Source of the DNA: Arabidopsis thaliana
Taxonomy: Eukaryota > Streptophyta > Magnoliopsida > Brassicales > Brassicaceae
Length of the DNA: 64,000 nt
Reading direction: 5' to 3'
NCBI RefSeq assembly: GCF_000001735.4
Contig: NC_003074.8
Location: 4,774,101-4,838,100 of the forward strand
Shown: positions 1-12,000 of the stretch, piece after piece
Position numbering within the stretch: the stretch's first letter is position 1
Layout of the letters: each line of letters opens with the position of its first letter
The notes under the pieces: generated by a model
Told to the model about the DNA's origin: nothing
Seen by the model: only the letters and a program-made list of their open reading frames with translations
The model's database searches: none
Position numbers and translations under genes: made by a program

Positions 1-398
1 CAAAAAATTGTGACACCAACAAGTTGATATATAATTACAAGTATATACTAATAACAAAATAGATAGCTACTATTCGTATGTATGGACCAGCACTAGCTAA
101 CAATATCTCAATGTAAGAATAAACAAGCTCTAAAAAATTGTCACTAAGATGTGATGTGATGTAAGAAAGTTTTTTTTTTCTTTTTTTGATAATTGTGATG
201 TGATGTATGAAATATCTAGTTTTCTAGTAACTCTATATAAATTTTCCTACTATAAACATTATCAAAACAAGTGATTTAATTATGTTGAACATTCATCTAT
301 TCCATAAAATTTAATGAACGAACATAAACGTAAAAACAAATGCAATTTGTATACCTTTGCGATATTTAATTTTTGATTTTCAAAGGTTCTTTACGTAC
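1..398 (-). other. PME3 intron 1 (incomplete)
   Basis: The donor GTACGT reads on the minus strand from position 398. The sequence is AT-rich and contains two copies of GTGATGTGATGTA about 45 bp apart. No acceptor is visible before the window edge. Confidence 0.75.
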
Positions 399-995
399 CT
401 GCCCCTTCAACAAGGCTTTACGAACTTGCTTATCGGCGTCGTCATGAGAGAAGCCGTCGAGACAAGTCTCCTGGTTGGTAATGGCGGAGCTAATTAGTGT
501 TTTGAGATCTCCGGCGTGTTCCCGGAGAGTTTTTTTGGTTGGATACAAATGGAGATCTTCCACCGTTTCATGGAGCTCGTCCAGCGTCTCATCAATAGTC
601 TCCAAACAGTCATGAAGCGCCGTCTTCTCGCGCGGCGTCAGTCCTTTCCTCTTCTTGATCAGCTTCTTCACGGTGAAGTAATTGTGCTCCACGGCGGTTA
701 TTGTTAGGTTCACCGATGCCTCGATGACATCTTTTTGCGACGTTAGCTCGACGCCGCCGGCAGTTACCACGGCAGAGATACAGAGCTCAGGGTAACGCGT
801 GGAGCTGCATGAGGATCTTAGCACGGCGTGAGACGACGGGGATAGAGTTCGTTTTTCGTTGGCTTTTGAAGCTCCGGCAGAGATTCCGGCGACGGCGGCT
901 ACGAAGAGCAAAGCTACGGCGGCGGATAGCAAAACAAGTTTCTTGTTTTTCTTGAAATTATCTTTAGAAAAAATTTCTTTCATTGATGGTGCCAT
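399..995 (-). CDS. PME3: Pectin methylesterase 3, first coding exon (partial gene)
   Basis: This is the N-terminal part of a type I pectin methylesterase, a cell-wall enzyme that removes methyl esters from homogalacturonan. The exon encodes 199 residues. A short basic N-terminus is followed by a hydrophobic signal-anchor at about residues 19-42 (LVLLSAAVALLFVAAVAG). Next comes a PMEI-like pro-domain with cysteines in SSCSSTRYPELC and again in ETCLDG near the end. The exon ends at GGGCAG|GTACGT, so positions 1-398 are the beginning of intron 1. The catalytic pectinesterase domain is outside the window to the left. Extra residues read past position 399 are intron and should not be counted. I recognise the sequence as Arabidopsis PME3 (At3g14310), whose full length I recall as about 592 residues. 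Confidence 0.93.
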
Positions 996-1043
996 TGTTC
1001 GACACTAGTGAGTGATGATGAATGTACTCGTGAAGAGTGGGTG

Positions 1044-1051
1044 TTTATATA
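1044..1051 (-). promoter_or_regulatory. TATA box of PME3
   Basis: TATATAAA reads on the minus strand about 50 bp upstream of the ATG, which suggests a short 5' leader starting near position 1015. Confidence 0.6.
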
Positions 1052-3476
1052 ATAATTATGTTGATGAAATTAAAATCAAACACGATACTATTTATTTAAA
1101 ATGGCTTTTTCTGGTTTTACTTTTCTTGATTCTATTATTTGAGTGGAATTTTCAGAAAAACAAAAAACGTTCCACTGGGTTATATAAGCTGCCTCGCTCG
1201 TAAAGATAAGATCTTCGTTTTATGTTTTAATCAGAATATTATTCATATTATACGGAAATTGACAGGAGTCTATTGTCGTTTTTGTATTTTTGTAATTTTG
1301 TATATGTAATTACCTAAATATTCGTTGCTTTGCCAGTGATGAACTCACCAGTCTCGTCCACGTTTATCCTCATACACATTAGGAAACTAGGATTATATTA
1401 TCATTAACCGACAATAATATAACCTTTTTCTTTACTAAAAAGCATATTCTTCTTTTCTGATTTTAGTATTCGTTTCGTCATTCAACCAATTTGAAAATCT
1501 CGAGTGTTACTAAAACTATTCTTTGGATTCAATTGATGTGTAAGTGTAACTGGACCGTCGTTATCAGAAACACTTGTTATTTTCAGTTTTGATTTGATAA
1601 CATTTGTATCTTTAAAGAGTTCAATAATAGAATTAGTACTATCTTACTTAGAAGTATAAATCTTTTTACACACAGTACTTAGATCTTTCTTTTAAAACAT
1701 TAGGTACAGAGTTGATTACATACAAGTATAGAATGCTGATTTATGTATCTTAACAACAATAGTTGAGAAAACTGCCATTATACTAAAACTATGGAGGTAA
1801 AGGACTATTTCTACCTATAAATTGTTAATGATGGGTCTTGAAACGTCTAATCATACATAAAAGGAATTAATTAACGTTGCTATAAATGTTATGGCAGAAC
1901 ATTATAGTATACAGGTATAATTAAAGCAAAGCAAAAGTGTCACATAGCGATTATGTAAACAATCAGATATTAGGGGCACCGAAATTATTGATGAAATTAT
2001 AAATATAAAGTATTTAGGCCGATGGCTGCAAGCCTGTCACGGGTCCATCTACCATTTTTTTTTTGGAATAAAGCTATTATTCCATCAATTTGATGAAAAT
2101 AAAATTTAAATACAAAGTATTGTTGCTATAACGCAGACTCTAGCTCTCTTTTAAAAGATATGAATGATATAAACTAAACTGTTTTAATCTGTTTGAGTAT
2201 CTGATTGTTTATTAAACTTGGAAAAAAATTATTCTCTCTTATGATGACATCTCTAAAAATTATTTTTCTGATTTCAATAAACATGTTTATATCTGATCTC
2301 TGGTAGGTTTAGTAAGATTATAAACATAGTCTCAGTGGATGTCATATCAAACATTTTTTCCCCCATTTCATCAGATCATATTCTCTCCAACATAGTTTAG
2401 TTAAATGTCATCTATAAAGAAATGTTTATTTCAGTGTCGGTAGTTTAATTGACCAAATCTAGAAAATGAAATAAAAGAGATTGTATCCTAAATCCAAGTA
2501 TCGGATACAAGTACATTATTGAATTATAGCCATATAGGATAAAATGCTACAAATAGTTATGAATGAAGTTTGTTCCCTCGTTTAGAAAAGCATACAGTAA
2601 ACTCGTAATCATCACATGCTTTCTTTCATTTTTTTTTTCTTCTTTTTTTGGCGATCTTTTCTGTGTTTTTTTTTCTAATATATCAAAAGTTGATGTTACA
2701 ATCATGTGAATAATTTGATTCCTTCTTTATCATTAATCTTTCATTATCTAGAGTAGCTAATTTAAGGCGGGGAACTTATTTTACGGAAAAAGTGATAAAT
2801 TGTGTAACGGGTATATTAAACATAACAACTTGCATAATCTCTTTTTGTTGACAGCAACAACTTGCGTAATCCTTTCTATCAACAAGTTGCAAATACAGGG
2901 CATCCAATGCAGTAATCGAGAGACTGATGTCCAAAAAAAAGAGAGAGGCAATTTTAAAAATAAATAATAAATATAAAAACTACCATAAGTTTATAAATAA
3001 CAAAAATATCATATTTGGTATGAACATTTACTTTTAGGTTAATTACAGACTACTTAAAATTTCAAGACATTTTTTGCAATAATTAAATAACCCCTTTGAT
3101 GTATGTTGTATCAAATTGTTTAGAATTTAAAATATTAGTAGTGAACAAAATTTATATTCTCACAACTAATTTTTTGAAGATACCTATTTCCACACTACTT
3201 TTATGAAAAATTGTCTGTTGTAATAAAACCTCTGCCAATTATTCTTTAAAAAGGTCACTTTGTTTGGTTGATAGATTTGTTTGTCTTCACGCTTTGAACG
3301 TGCTGCTGCACATACACAGTTTATCTATTTAAATTGTGTCAGTAGAGAGCGTTGGGAAATGTAATTGTTTCTAAAAAAAAGTTACTACTACAAGATTTAT
3401 ACATTTATTAAAAGAAAAACATTCATCGCGACATTCACAGTATCAGTCGTTCCTAGTATCTTTCTTGCAAGTTGAG

Positions 3477-3500
3477 ATATACTATGGTACCATAGTATAT
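3477..3500. repeat. Perfect 24-bp palindrome
   Basis: The half-site ATATACTATGGT is followed directly by its reverse complement, with no spacer. It lies about 130 bp beyond the ATL61 stop codon. Confidence 0.9.
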
Positions 3501-3630
3501 TAGTGTATATCATAAGTTTTGTACCAAAAAAATAATTTATTTATCACTTTTTAGTGATGTCACGGTAGCTTAATACATGGACAGTATATTATCATATAAT
3601 GGGCCCATAATGCCTAGCATGGGCCTGATT

Positions 3631-4245
3631 TTATATCTCTTTCGCCGGAATGTCTATCACCACCGCCGTTAATTCTGGTTGACCTTCGTTTGCTTCGCCG
3701 CAGCCACCATCTTCAATAATCGCCGTGTCTGTGTTCGTCGGAGGATCTGTCGAAAACTCATGATGTTCGGATGTTTGGTCGTGGTTTTGGTTAAAACTCT
3801 TGTCGCGGCCGCCAAGTTCTGGTCTCGTTCTTGACTGCTTCAAACAAACTCTCTTTCTACATATAGGACAAGTGGAGTTTGATTGCAGCCAGGAGTCTAT
3901 ACATTCAACGTGAAACCAGTGATCACAGCTCGGCAAAACCCTAGCTTTGTCTCCATCGGCTAGCTCCGAGAGACAAACGACGCATTCGAGGACGTATTTG
4001 AAGTCTTTGGTATTGAAGTCTACGATAGGGATCGATCGTAGAACGTAAGGCTTTATACCGACACGTTCCTTGATGGTGATGCTGACATGACCATCGTTGT
4101 TGTTGTCATGATCATGATCATCATCATGAGTATTATAACATTTAATGATGCAACTCACTACCACGGCCGAAATCCCAAAGAAAAAGAAAGCGAAGACAAT
4201 ATTTATTCCGAGATGTATTAGAATGACAGCATCGGATTCTTTCAT
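3631..4245 (-). CDS. ATL61: RING-H2 finger protein of the ATL family (ATL61)
   Basis: This encodes a membrane-anchored E3 ubiquitin ligase of the Arabidopsis Toxicos en Levadura family, in a single exon of 204 residues, as is usual for the family. One hydrophobic segment lies at about residues 8-34. A Asp/His/Asn-rich linker follows at 40-52, then the conserved GLD-like region ([15 protein letters not shown]) at 63-77. The RING-H2 domain has C88, C91, C107, H109, H112, C115, C126 and C129, and keeps the Trp in DHWFH and the Pro in CPICR. The C-terminal tail is acidic and low in complexity. A TATA-like ATAAATA lies on the minus strand near 4353. A decayed copy of the gene sits about 0.8 kb upstream. 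The substrate is unknown from sequence. The name ATL61 (At3g14320) is recalled. Confidence 0.9.
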
Positions 4246-5070
4246 CTTCTATAAACTTTTTTGAAGAAGATCAAACTCTCAGTAAGAAACCAAAAACACA
4301 GTTGGTAGAGAAAGCTGTTAGCTAATTCCAAACCTAATTAATTTGTTTAGGTATTTATAATAACGTAACAAAAATCCATCTCGATAAAAATTGGGAATAA
4401 GAATTTCCATATTTTTTTTATAGATTCTTTTATATGTAACTGAGATATAGTTAACAATGACAAGATTTAGAGATTACAATCTGCTTCCTAGTAATAAGGC
4501 ACGACATTGTGAAGGCGTTTTCCTCTCTTTTTTTTTTCCTTTTTTTTTGTGGCGTATAATAATTTCATAATAAAAAAATAAAATAAAAAAATCATAATTT
4601 GATCAGATGATAGTAAATTCAGATTTCTGAACACGTGTTGATTTGTCAGTGATTAAAGATTGTAAAGCTGACGAACTTTTCTCGATCCACAGCTTCTGTT
4701 TTGCTTTGATTATTTTGTTTCTTCATCATTATTTTAATCTTTAGTTTGATGTATTGACAAAATTAATCACTTACGGTGTAGTACACTGAAATTTTGGTTT
4801 TGATAAATGTTTGTATATGATGATCCACACCAAGGCTAGAATAGAAGACTAATTATTTACGGTATAATTAAACCGGATATTTAGGATTTCTGCACTTCTA
4901 ATTTTCGGCAGAAATATCTGCAATAGAAAGATATTCAAGATCATAGAAAGATCTATTTTTCATATATATGTAATAAGGCATGCATAAGATAGATATGCAA
5001 TAGAAAGATTGTCGATAAAATCCTTAACTTCTTAGAATCTTACTCCGCGAATCTAAATGTCTACTATAAG
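4246..5070. other. Intergenic between ATL61 and its decayed copy
   Basis: AT-rich promoter-side sequence of ATL61 with poly-T and poly-A runs near 4530-4590. No coding signal was seen. Confidence 0.55.
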
Positions 5071-5475
5071 TCTATAACCACTGTTAAATCTGGTTGAACT
5101 TCGTCTGCTTCAGTGGAACTAACGTTCTCGATAACTTCTGAATATATACTCGAGTCGTAACTATGAGTCAAGCTCGAGTCATCTACAAATTTTGGTCTCG
5201 TTCCTTCAAAACTTCAACTTCGATTCTGCAGATTGGACAAGTACTGGAATTCGATTGAAGCCACGTGTTGATACAATAAGCGTGAAACTAATGATTACAA
5301 CTAGGCAAACCCCTATTGTTGTCTCCGTCGACGAGTTCTGAGAGACAAACGACGCATATGACGCCGTCTTTGATATCTTTAGGGATGAAGTTTACGACGG
5401 ATATTGATAGGAAAACGTTCTTTCTATTAATGTGTCCTCATTTAATGCATCGCTTCGGCTATGAGATTTCTACTC
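5071..5475 (-). pseudogene. RING-H2 (ATL61-like) pseudogene
   Basis: The minus strand from about 5470 down to 5183 reads as a RING-H2 domain closely matching ATL61. Before the domain, the region VVNFIPKDIKDG aligns with the ATL61 residues before its RING. Then come [18 protein letters not shown], stop, FHAYCINTWLQSNS and CPIC. All eight metal ligands are kept, but the codon for the invariant Trp between His and Phe is TAG (5288-5290). Another stop falls at 5183-5185. Homology to the ATL61 C-terminal tail continues to about 5071. No membrane segment or start codon could be recognised upstream of about 5475. It looks like a truncated tandem duplicate. Confidence 0.85.
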
Positions 5476-5587
5476 TCCAACAACGATGCAGCAAGTACAA
5501 GTACTCTCGCAGCCTTCTTACTGAATAATACCTCTTTTTAGATTCTTCTGCTACTCACTTGTTGCAAATCGAGTAATACCTCAACAG

Positions 5588-7670
5588 TCACCAGTAGTCT
5601 TTACATGAGCAGATTCCGTCGACGAAATGGTGGAATCGTTTTGTGTCTCTGAGGACTATGACTCTCCTAGTTACTTGTGACACAATCTTCATCCATGAAT
5701 GACAGTCTGCACATACTCTGAGATTCTTGGTAATCCTAATTGGAACCCCTTCACCTGTGTGGATTAGGGAGTAGGTTGTCGCGAGTCTCTCGCTGTGTCC
5801 ACAAACCCAATTTGCTTTGGTTTCTTCATCAACATCATGAAGCACCACACTCGTATTAGGCGAATAACCGGATTTTTCAATTGCTTCTTGTAGTTCTGTC
5901 CATACTTTCTTATACTCATCAGAATTACGAAACTCATAACCACCTCCTGCAACAAAGATTTGAATCTTGTCTTTAACCTGTACCCAACTGCAACCAGCTT
6001 CCTTTTTGACCCCTCTTTGTTTCATCATCTCTCGAATCTTATCCACATTGTCCCACATCTTTGCATCAGCATATATGTTAGAAACCATAACGTAGTTCCC
6101 TGGATTATGAGGTTCAAGAACAAACAACTCTTTTGCTGCAATCTCTCCCACTGAAACATTCCCATGAAGCCTGCAAGAGTTGAGCAGTGATCCCCAAATG
6201 GACGCACTTGGCTTAAATGGCATTGTTTCTATCACCTTCACTGCTTCTTTGATCTTACCAGCTCGCCCCAAGATGTCAACCAAACAAGCATAATGCTCCA
6301 AAGCCGGTGAAACTCTGAACTCCGTTTTCATGCGTTCAAACAAACTTAGACCATATTCCGTAAGCCCTGTATCGCTACACCCAGATAACAAAGCAACAAA
6401 GGTAATCCCATCTGGTGCAACGCCTGACTCTATCATCCATTCAAACAGATTTATCACTTCTTCAATATTTCCGTTGATTGCATAACAGTTTAGCATTATG
6501 TTCCATGAAGCCAAATCCTTAGTTAACATCACATCAAAGACTCTCCGAGAATACTCAACCTCTCCACATTTCCCATACATATCCATCAATGAATTAAGCA
6601 ATGGAACATCAGGTTTCTCTTTCGATTTCAGAATCTGTGCATGAATCTCTTTCCCGGTGAGAAGAGCAGCGACACGTGAACAAGCGGGTAATATTGTCGT
6701 CAACGTCGCCCAACTAAACCCGATCATCTCTTCCTGCATCTTCCTGAACAGATTAAACATCTCATGAACCCGAACTTTCTTACTGAGTACCGAAATTAAA
6801 GAATTCCAAGTAACAACATTTCTCTCAGACATTCCATCGAACACCTTACGTGCATCATCAAATAAGCCACTTTCCATATAAAGCTTCAAGAGCACATTAT
6901 ACACTACTTGGTCAACCTTCTCCTTTCGTTTCACAATCTGGGCATGGATTCCTCTACCAACCCGAAGATCTTTCAAATCCACGCACGCTTTCAACGCCAC
7001 GGATATCGAAAAATTCCCAGGCTCAATGAAGCTACACAACATATCCACATAGACGATCAAAGCGTCTCTTGGTGACCCGTTTCTAGAATACCCAATCGCC
7101 ATAGCTGCCCAGACTTTCTCAGTAAGTAGACTCGAATCAGTTACATCGTCAAAGATTTTCCGAGCAAGATCCAATCGGCGACAAACCGAGAATAGGGTAA
7201 TGAGCTTGCTTAGCAATTTGGGGTTGTGACGGAGACTAGGATTGTTGAGAATCAAAGAACATATTTTTATACCATGGTGGAGTGATTTAGCGGAGATACA
7301 AGCATGAAGAAGGTCTGTGTAAGCTTCGGGAGTGGAGAGATTGGACGGCGAGGATGATGAATTCTCTATCAATGTCACGGCTTCGTCGAGTTTGGTTGAT
7401 TTAGAGAGACCTAAAGGCTTTGTGAAGACAAATTGTCTCCATGGGATTTGTAAAAATTTAGCATGGTTGATACTCTGAGACCCCAGTGGAGTAAGATAAG
7501 CTTGTGGAGTGATAACATCTGCAAGTTTTTTGAATCATGAAACCAAATCAACCATTGAAATGCACAAGCTTTGAGAAATTAAACATCTTTGTAACATCAT
7601 CCAGAGTAGAATTTAAACCAATTATCCAAAAAGTTCTGAATCAGAATGTAAACGTACCTAAAGAAGGCAT
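5588..7670 (-). CDS. CREF3: DYW-class pentatricopeptide repeat RNA-editing factor
   Basis: This encodes a plastid C-to-U RNA editing factor of the PLS-E-DYW class. I recognise it as CREF3 (At3g14330), reported to edit a psbE site in chloroplasts. Two coding exons fit: 7670-7658 (ATGCCTTCTTTAG) and 7518-5588, joined across a GTACGT...TTGCAG intron, giving 647 residues. Repeats such as NVVTWNSLISVLSKK and DLASWNIMLNCYAINGN show the PLS pattern. The C-terminus has the E domain, then a DYW deaminase-like domain with the HSERLA zinc/catalytic motif, CADCHSWMK and the terminal CSCKDYW. The basic, Ser-rich N-terminus suits a transit peptide. In exon 2 the frame is open upstream of an apparent GTG at 7378, so the start must lie in exon 1. 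A TAA lies in the same frame about 45 codons upstream of the ATG chosen. Database models may use a different 5' exon. Confidence 0.88.
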
Positions 7671-7989
7671 TGGAAATTCATTCAGCTCAGGAGTGAGAGA
7701 AGGCGAAAATTCGAAACTCGTCTCTTCGAAAAGTACAGTATCTGTGACTGTGATTGTAGAGATGAGACAGAGAAGAAGAGGGAGATGGATAAGCCACACT
7801 TAATGGGCCTTTAATATTTGGGCTTTTAAGTCCCGGTAGATGTATATATTATATTTTATTTTTCTTTTATTCGAGACCACAAAATTAGAAATACTAAGCG
7901 CAGCAATAAGATTCGAAGAAACAAAGATTACTATTACACAATGCATATTGAAGAGATTAAGCAGGATAAAAAAAAACCAAGACCCGTCA

Positions 7990-8351
7990 TCACCGGTCGG
8001 AGGATGGTGCATCTTCGCCGTTAGATCCTCTTTGAGAGCCTTCAACTTTTTTCTCAACCTCTTTTCTTTTCTGTTCTTTGTCTTCGCTGCCTTTACTAAT
8101 CCTCTCCCTGATCTCTTCCTCCTACGCATTAGAATAATTTAATTTCATGATTACTATGACAAACAAACAAAAATGAGATTATGAAACCTCAACTAATTGG
8201 TTACATTGTCAAGTGCTTTAGCGTTGGGAAGTTTCGAACCATGAACACCAGCTCGGTTCGAGGCTTTTCCAACCATCGTCCTCACGCCGTCGTAACGACC
8301 ATCAAACTTTCCGACGGTTCCCACAGATCTCCACAACTTCCCGATCATCAT
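7990..8351 (-). CDS. Small hydrophilic protein, two exons, 92 residues
   Basis: Two exons join in frame. Exon 1 is 8351-8205 (starts MMIGKLWRSVGTVGKFDGRY, ends KALDN). It has donor AAT|GTAACC, and the acceptor is GCGTAG|GAG. Exon 2 is 8121-7990 (EEEIRERISKGSEDKEQKRK, ends in SSDR and a TGA). The product is very hydrophilic and charged, rich in Gly, Lys, Glu and Ser, with no membrane segment and only one Trp. It has no domain I recognise and probably corresponds to At3g14340. Its composition and the three G-boxes just upstream suggest an ABA- or desiccation-regulated, LEA-like protein, but that is inference. A longer reading at 7800-8129 on this strand is another frame crossing exon 2 and the intron and should be disregarded. 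Confidence 0.78.
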
Positions 8352-8442
8352 TCTAATTATTTCTACCCTCATTCAAGAAATCGTGTATATTATATGGTTT
8401 TGATTCAAACGTGAGGTGTGCATAGTATAGTCGATTTATCTA

Positions 8443-8522
8443 CCACGTGTCATAAAAAGTGTCCACGTGACAAATCCACGTGTCACTAGCGTGTTTCCGG
8501 TCGGGTTTCTAATATTACGTGG
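8443..8522 (-). promoter_or_regulatory. Cluster of G-box / ABRE elements
   Basis: Perfect CACGTG hexamers lie at 8443-8448, 8464-8469 and 8477-8482, each in a CCACGTG context, and an ACGTGG core lies at 8517-8522. They sit 90-170 bp upstream of the ATG of the 92-residue gene. Closely spaced copies of this type are the usual arrangement in promoters bound by ABF/bZIP or bHLH factors. Confidence 0.7.
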
Positions 8523-9014
8523 ATTTACGCTCTTACGGTTCCGTCGTCGCCTTGATTGCCGGTGAAAGTCCAAAGATTGTTGAAATTTAGAACGACCGTT
8601 GCTGTTTAAGCTTTAGCAATTCAGCAGCAGATTTACACAAATTGTAATCGATCATATTCCACTTTATTAACATAAAATTTATTCAAACAAGGAAAAAATT
8701 ACAAATGGAATAATACCGTTTTTGGATCGGAACTCACAAAAGGGAATGGTTTTGTTCATGTTGTCGGAATCTAAAAAAAAAGCTACAAATTGGGAACAAA
8801 TTACAAAGAAACATGGGAGTGTACAATGCGTGAAGGGTTGTTGTTGTTATTCTCTCATCATCAGTTTTATGAAACCGAAAGAAAAAAAGGATTTTGTTTT
8901 GTTTTGTCTGTCCTCGGTTGTCACTTGTTGTCGTCCCATCCAGATTCCGAGCAGACAAGAGAAAAAGGGCAAATTTTTATGTTTTTTTTTGTTGGTTCTC
9001 ATCAGGTAAAGAAT
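8523..9014. other. Short spacer between the small gene and SRF7
   Basis: No coding feature was seen. It holds the SRF7 3' UTR on the minus strand. Confidence 0.5.
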
Positions 9015-12000
9015 TTACATGTAATCATTGACGCCGGAGCTACCGGAGCCGACTCCAACAGTTCTCTTGCTCATGTTAGCTCTCTGCACCAATACAACCA
9101 ATGCTTGCACCACTTCAGACATGGGTGGTCTAAACTCTGGCTCCGGCTGTAACAGATTAAAAGAACAATATACATTCAGATTTCATTTGTTCAGATCATC
9201 ACATTATAATATATAGATGATTACCTGGACGCAAAGGGCGATAACATCTGCAAATCGGGAGAGGGATTTAACCGGGTATAGCCCTTTGAGAGCTGGATCA
9301 ACCATTTTGCCCAAAGCATCAATGTCGTGAAGCTGAGGTGTTGCCCATCTTACCAATGATTGTTCCGATCTTGACCTTGTGCTGTCACACACAACAATCA
9401 CCAGGACTTACTTCAATTCTGAACACATTTGCATCACTCTTAAGTTTTTTTAGGAAGGCGAGGGATATGGATTGTAAAAGTACCTGTCGAATGGTTTTCT
9501 TCCGGTTAAAAGCTCGAGCATCACTACTCCAAAACTGTAAACATCGCTCTTCAAAGAGTATTGGCCTGACATTGAAGTTTCTGGTGCGCTGTATCCTTCA
9601 TCGTTTTGGTTTAGTAGCTGCACAATGTCATGAATACTTAGGAACAAGTTCCATGGAGGAACAAAAGAGAGAGAGAGATACTAGAATTCTGAGAAGTTTA
9701 GTCTATACTATATATACCTCGTTTGCAGTGGGAAGGAAGCTAGCGAGACCTGAGTCTGAGAGGTGTGGATTCAGCTCTGAGTCAAGTAAAATATTTGCTG
9801 ATTTAATGTTCTTGTGGACTATAGATGGTGAGCAAACTTCATGCAAGTACCTGCAACAACAACAATACTTTCCATGAGACTCTGCTGCATGCTATTATAT
9901 TGAGCAATAATGTGATTGAGATGTTTAAAGACTTACTCCAATGCACGTGCAGTGCCAAGAGCGATCTTGACACGGGGATTCCATATCAACGGTTTGCTTT
10001 CCTCTTCTGCAAGATGTAAAAAGTCATGCAATGAGCCGTTTCTATGGAACTCATAGACCACCAAGTGTTGCCCGTGTTCAGAACAGTAACCATCAAGCTT
10101 TGTGACATTTTCGTGATCCAAATGCGCTATTTTCGATACAATTTCGGTAAAATCATCAGCAGTATCCGTGGGAAGCGCAGATGAGTCGATTTTCTTCACA
10201 GCAAGTACCTAGTAGATCAAAGAAAATATCTCAGTAGCAGAATATTATGACATTGTGCTCTTACAAGTAGAGGAGGATTATATAAAATTAAATACCTTTC
10301 CATCTTCAAACTGAGCTCTGTATACTCTTCCAAATGTTCCTTCACCGAGAAGATTATCTACGCTGAAACTGTTGGTAGCTACTTGAAGATCTGAAACCGT
10401 ATATGTGTTCACATTTGAAGGAACAACAACAGCAGCTTTCTTTGCAACAATAGGTTTTCTCATTGTTGAATCATCGTCATCAAACGACTTATGTCGCTCA
10501 GATGGTGGAGGACGTAGATTCATCGACAATGACGTATCCAGTTTCTTTGTCTCAACCAATGGTGGATTCTGTACAGACTTATTCTCTGCAACCAGATGAT
10601 TACATAGTTAGAAAACCATAAGATTATTTGATGTATAATACTTTTTGACAATAAAAAAAGTTTAATGAGTTATTACCTTGATGAAAGTCATTGGACGCTA
10701 GTATAATGGGTTGGTTAATGTTATTATCAGTCTTTTCAATGTCCGTGGATGATGACCGCTTTGATCTTTTTCTCTTGATCAAGAAGAAAGCTATGACTGC
10801 TGTTACAACTATCAAAGAAATGACTATTCCTGCTACTCCACCAGCTCCAAGCCCTGATTTGCTGGAGTCTTTGCTATTGCTGGAATCACCATTGGAACGG
10901 TTTCCACGGTTCCCGGATTTCGGAGTAGGTGATGATTTACTGATCGGTGGTGTACCAGGAGGTGGTGGAGGTGCAGGCCCGGAATTTAATAAATTGCCAT
11001 CTTTTCTGTTTTCAAGATCATTCAGGAAAAAATTAGTGAGATTAGAGAAAAGATCGAAGAATCGAAGAAAGGAATGCAACACTTACTGCAAGTTAATGCC
11101 TTTCAAAGAATCAGGGATCCAGCCTGTGAACCGATTGTTTGCAATATTCCTGAGGAGGAAGCATTCAGCAAGAACAACATTCAAGTGGTGTCTACAGGAG
11201 ATAAATTCCTAAAAATGGATAAGCTTAAGTTACCCACAGATTTTCGAGAGGAAGGGTGGCTAGAATATCAATGGTGCCTGAGAACTGATTGTTCTGAAGA
11301 TAACTGTGAAGTTGAAAAAGCACAATGTTAGTAACTAAGTATTAACTTTAACTGGTTCACTTACAGGGAGTTTTTATTTATCAATACATAGAGACCTACT
11401 TATAGGAGTCTTACATTGATTTTGCACTCGTAAGAGAGCTACAAGTGTTTGGGAGAGACCCTATAAAAGCATTGGAAGAGAGGTCCCTGAAAACACACAA
11501 AATCTTGTCAAAACATTTGTTTATTAACTTATTCCTTTGACTCAGGAAAAAAGGATCTTACAATATAGAGAGAGAGGTGAGTTTTGTGAAGTCAATAGCT
11601 AGCTGCTTCAACTGGTTGTGAGCAAGGTTGCTGGACAAAAACAATGGAGCATTAAATAACCATTCTTTCTCCAAGATATGTTTGAGAATAAACAACTGAA
11701 GAACTTACAGGTACTTAAGAGGAGCCATCATAGAAATGGAATATTGAGCAGATCCAGTGAACTGGTTATTAGCAAGATTCCTAGACAAATACAGAAATTG
11801 ATCAACTTGCAAAACAAACATAGAAATTTGTAGAACATATAACAGAGAGAATCATCAAACATACAATCGCTCCAAGTTTGGAGGAAGCTGATAAGGCAAA
11901 TCGCCTCCAAGGTTATTGTTGCTCATATCACTGCAGGTTTCACCAAAAACAATCCATGAGTATAAGCCACACCACTAAATACACAAAAGTAGAAACTTTG

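Larger units (their letters stand above)
996..3630. other. Intergenic, PME3 upstream and ATL61 downstream
   Basis: About 2.6 kb of AT-rich DNA with no ORF that looks coding on either strand. It holds a near-direct repeat around AACAACTTGC at about 2826 and 2856, and a perfect 24-bp palindrome at 3477-3500. Confidence 0.6.

Noticed and set aside
7800..8129. 109-residue minus-strand ORF starting MRRRKRSGRG
   Set aside because: It reads exon 2 of the small gene in the wrong frame and then AT-rich 3' DNA. The spliced frame is better supported.
10691..11212. 173-residue plus-strand ORF across SRF7
   Set aside because: It is antisense to the Pro-rich linker and an LRR exon of SRF7; the composition mirrors those repeats.
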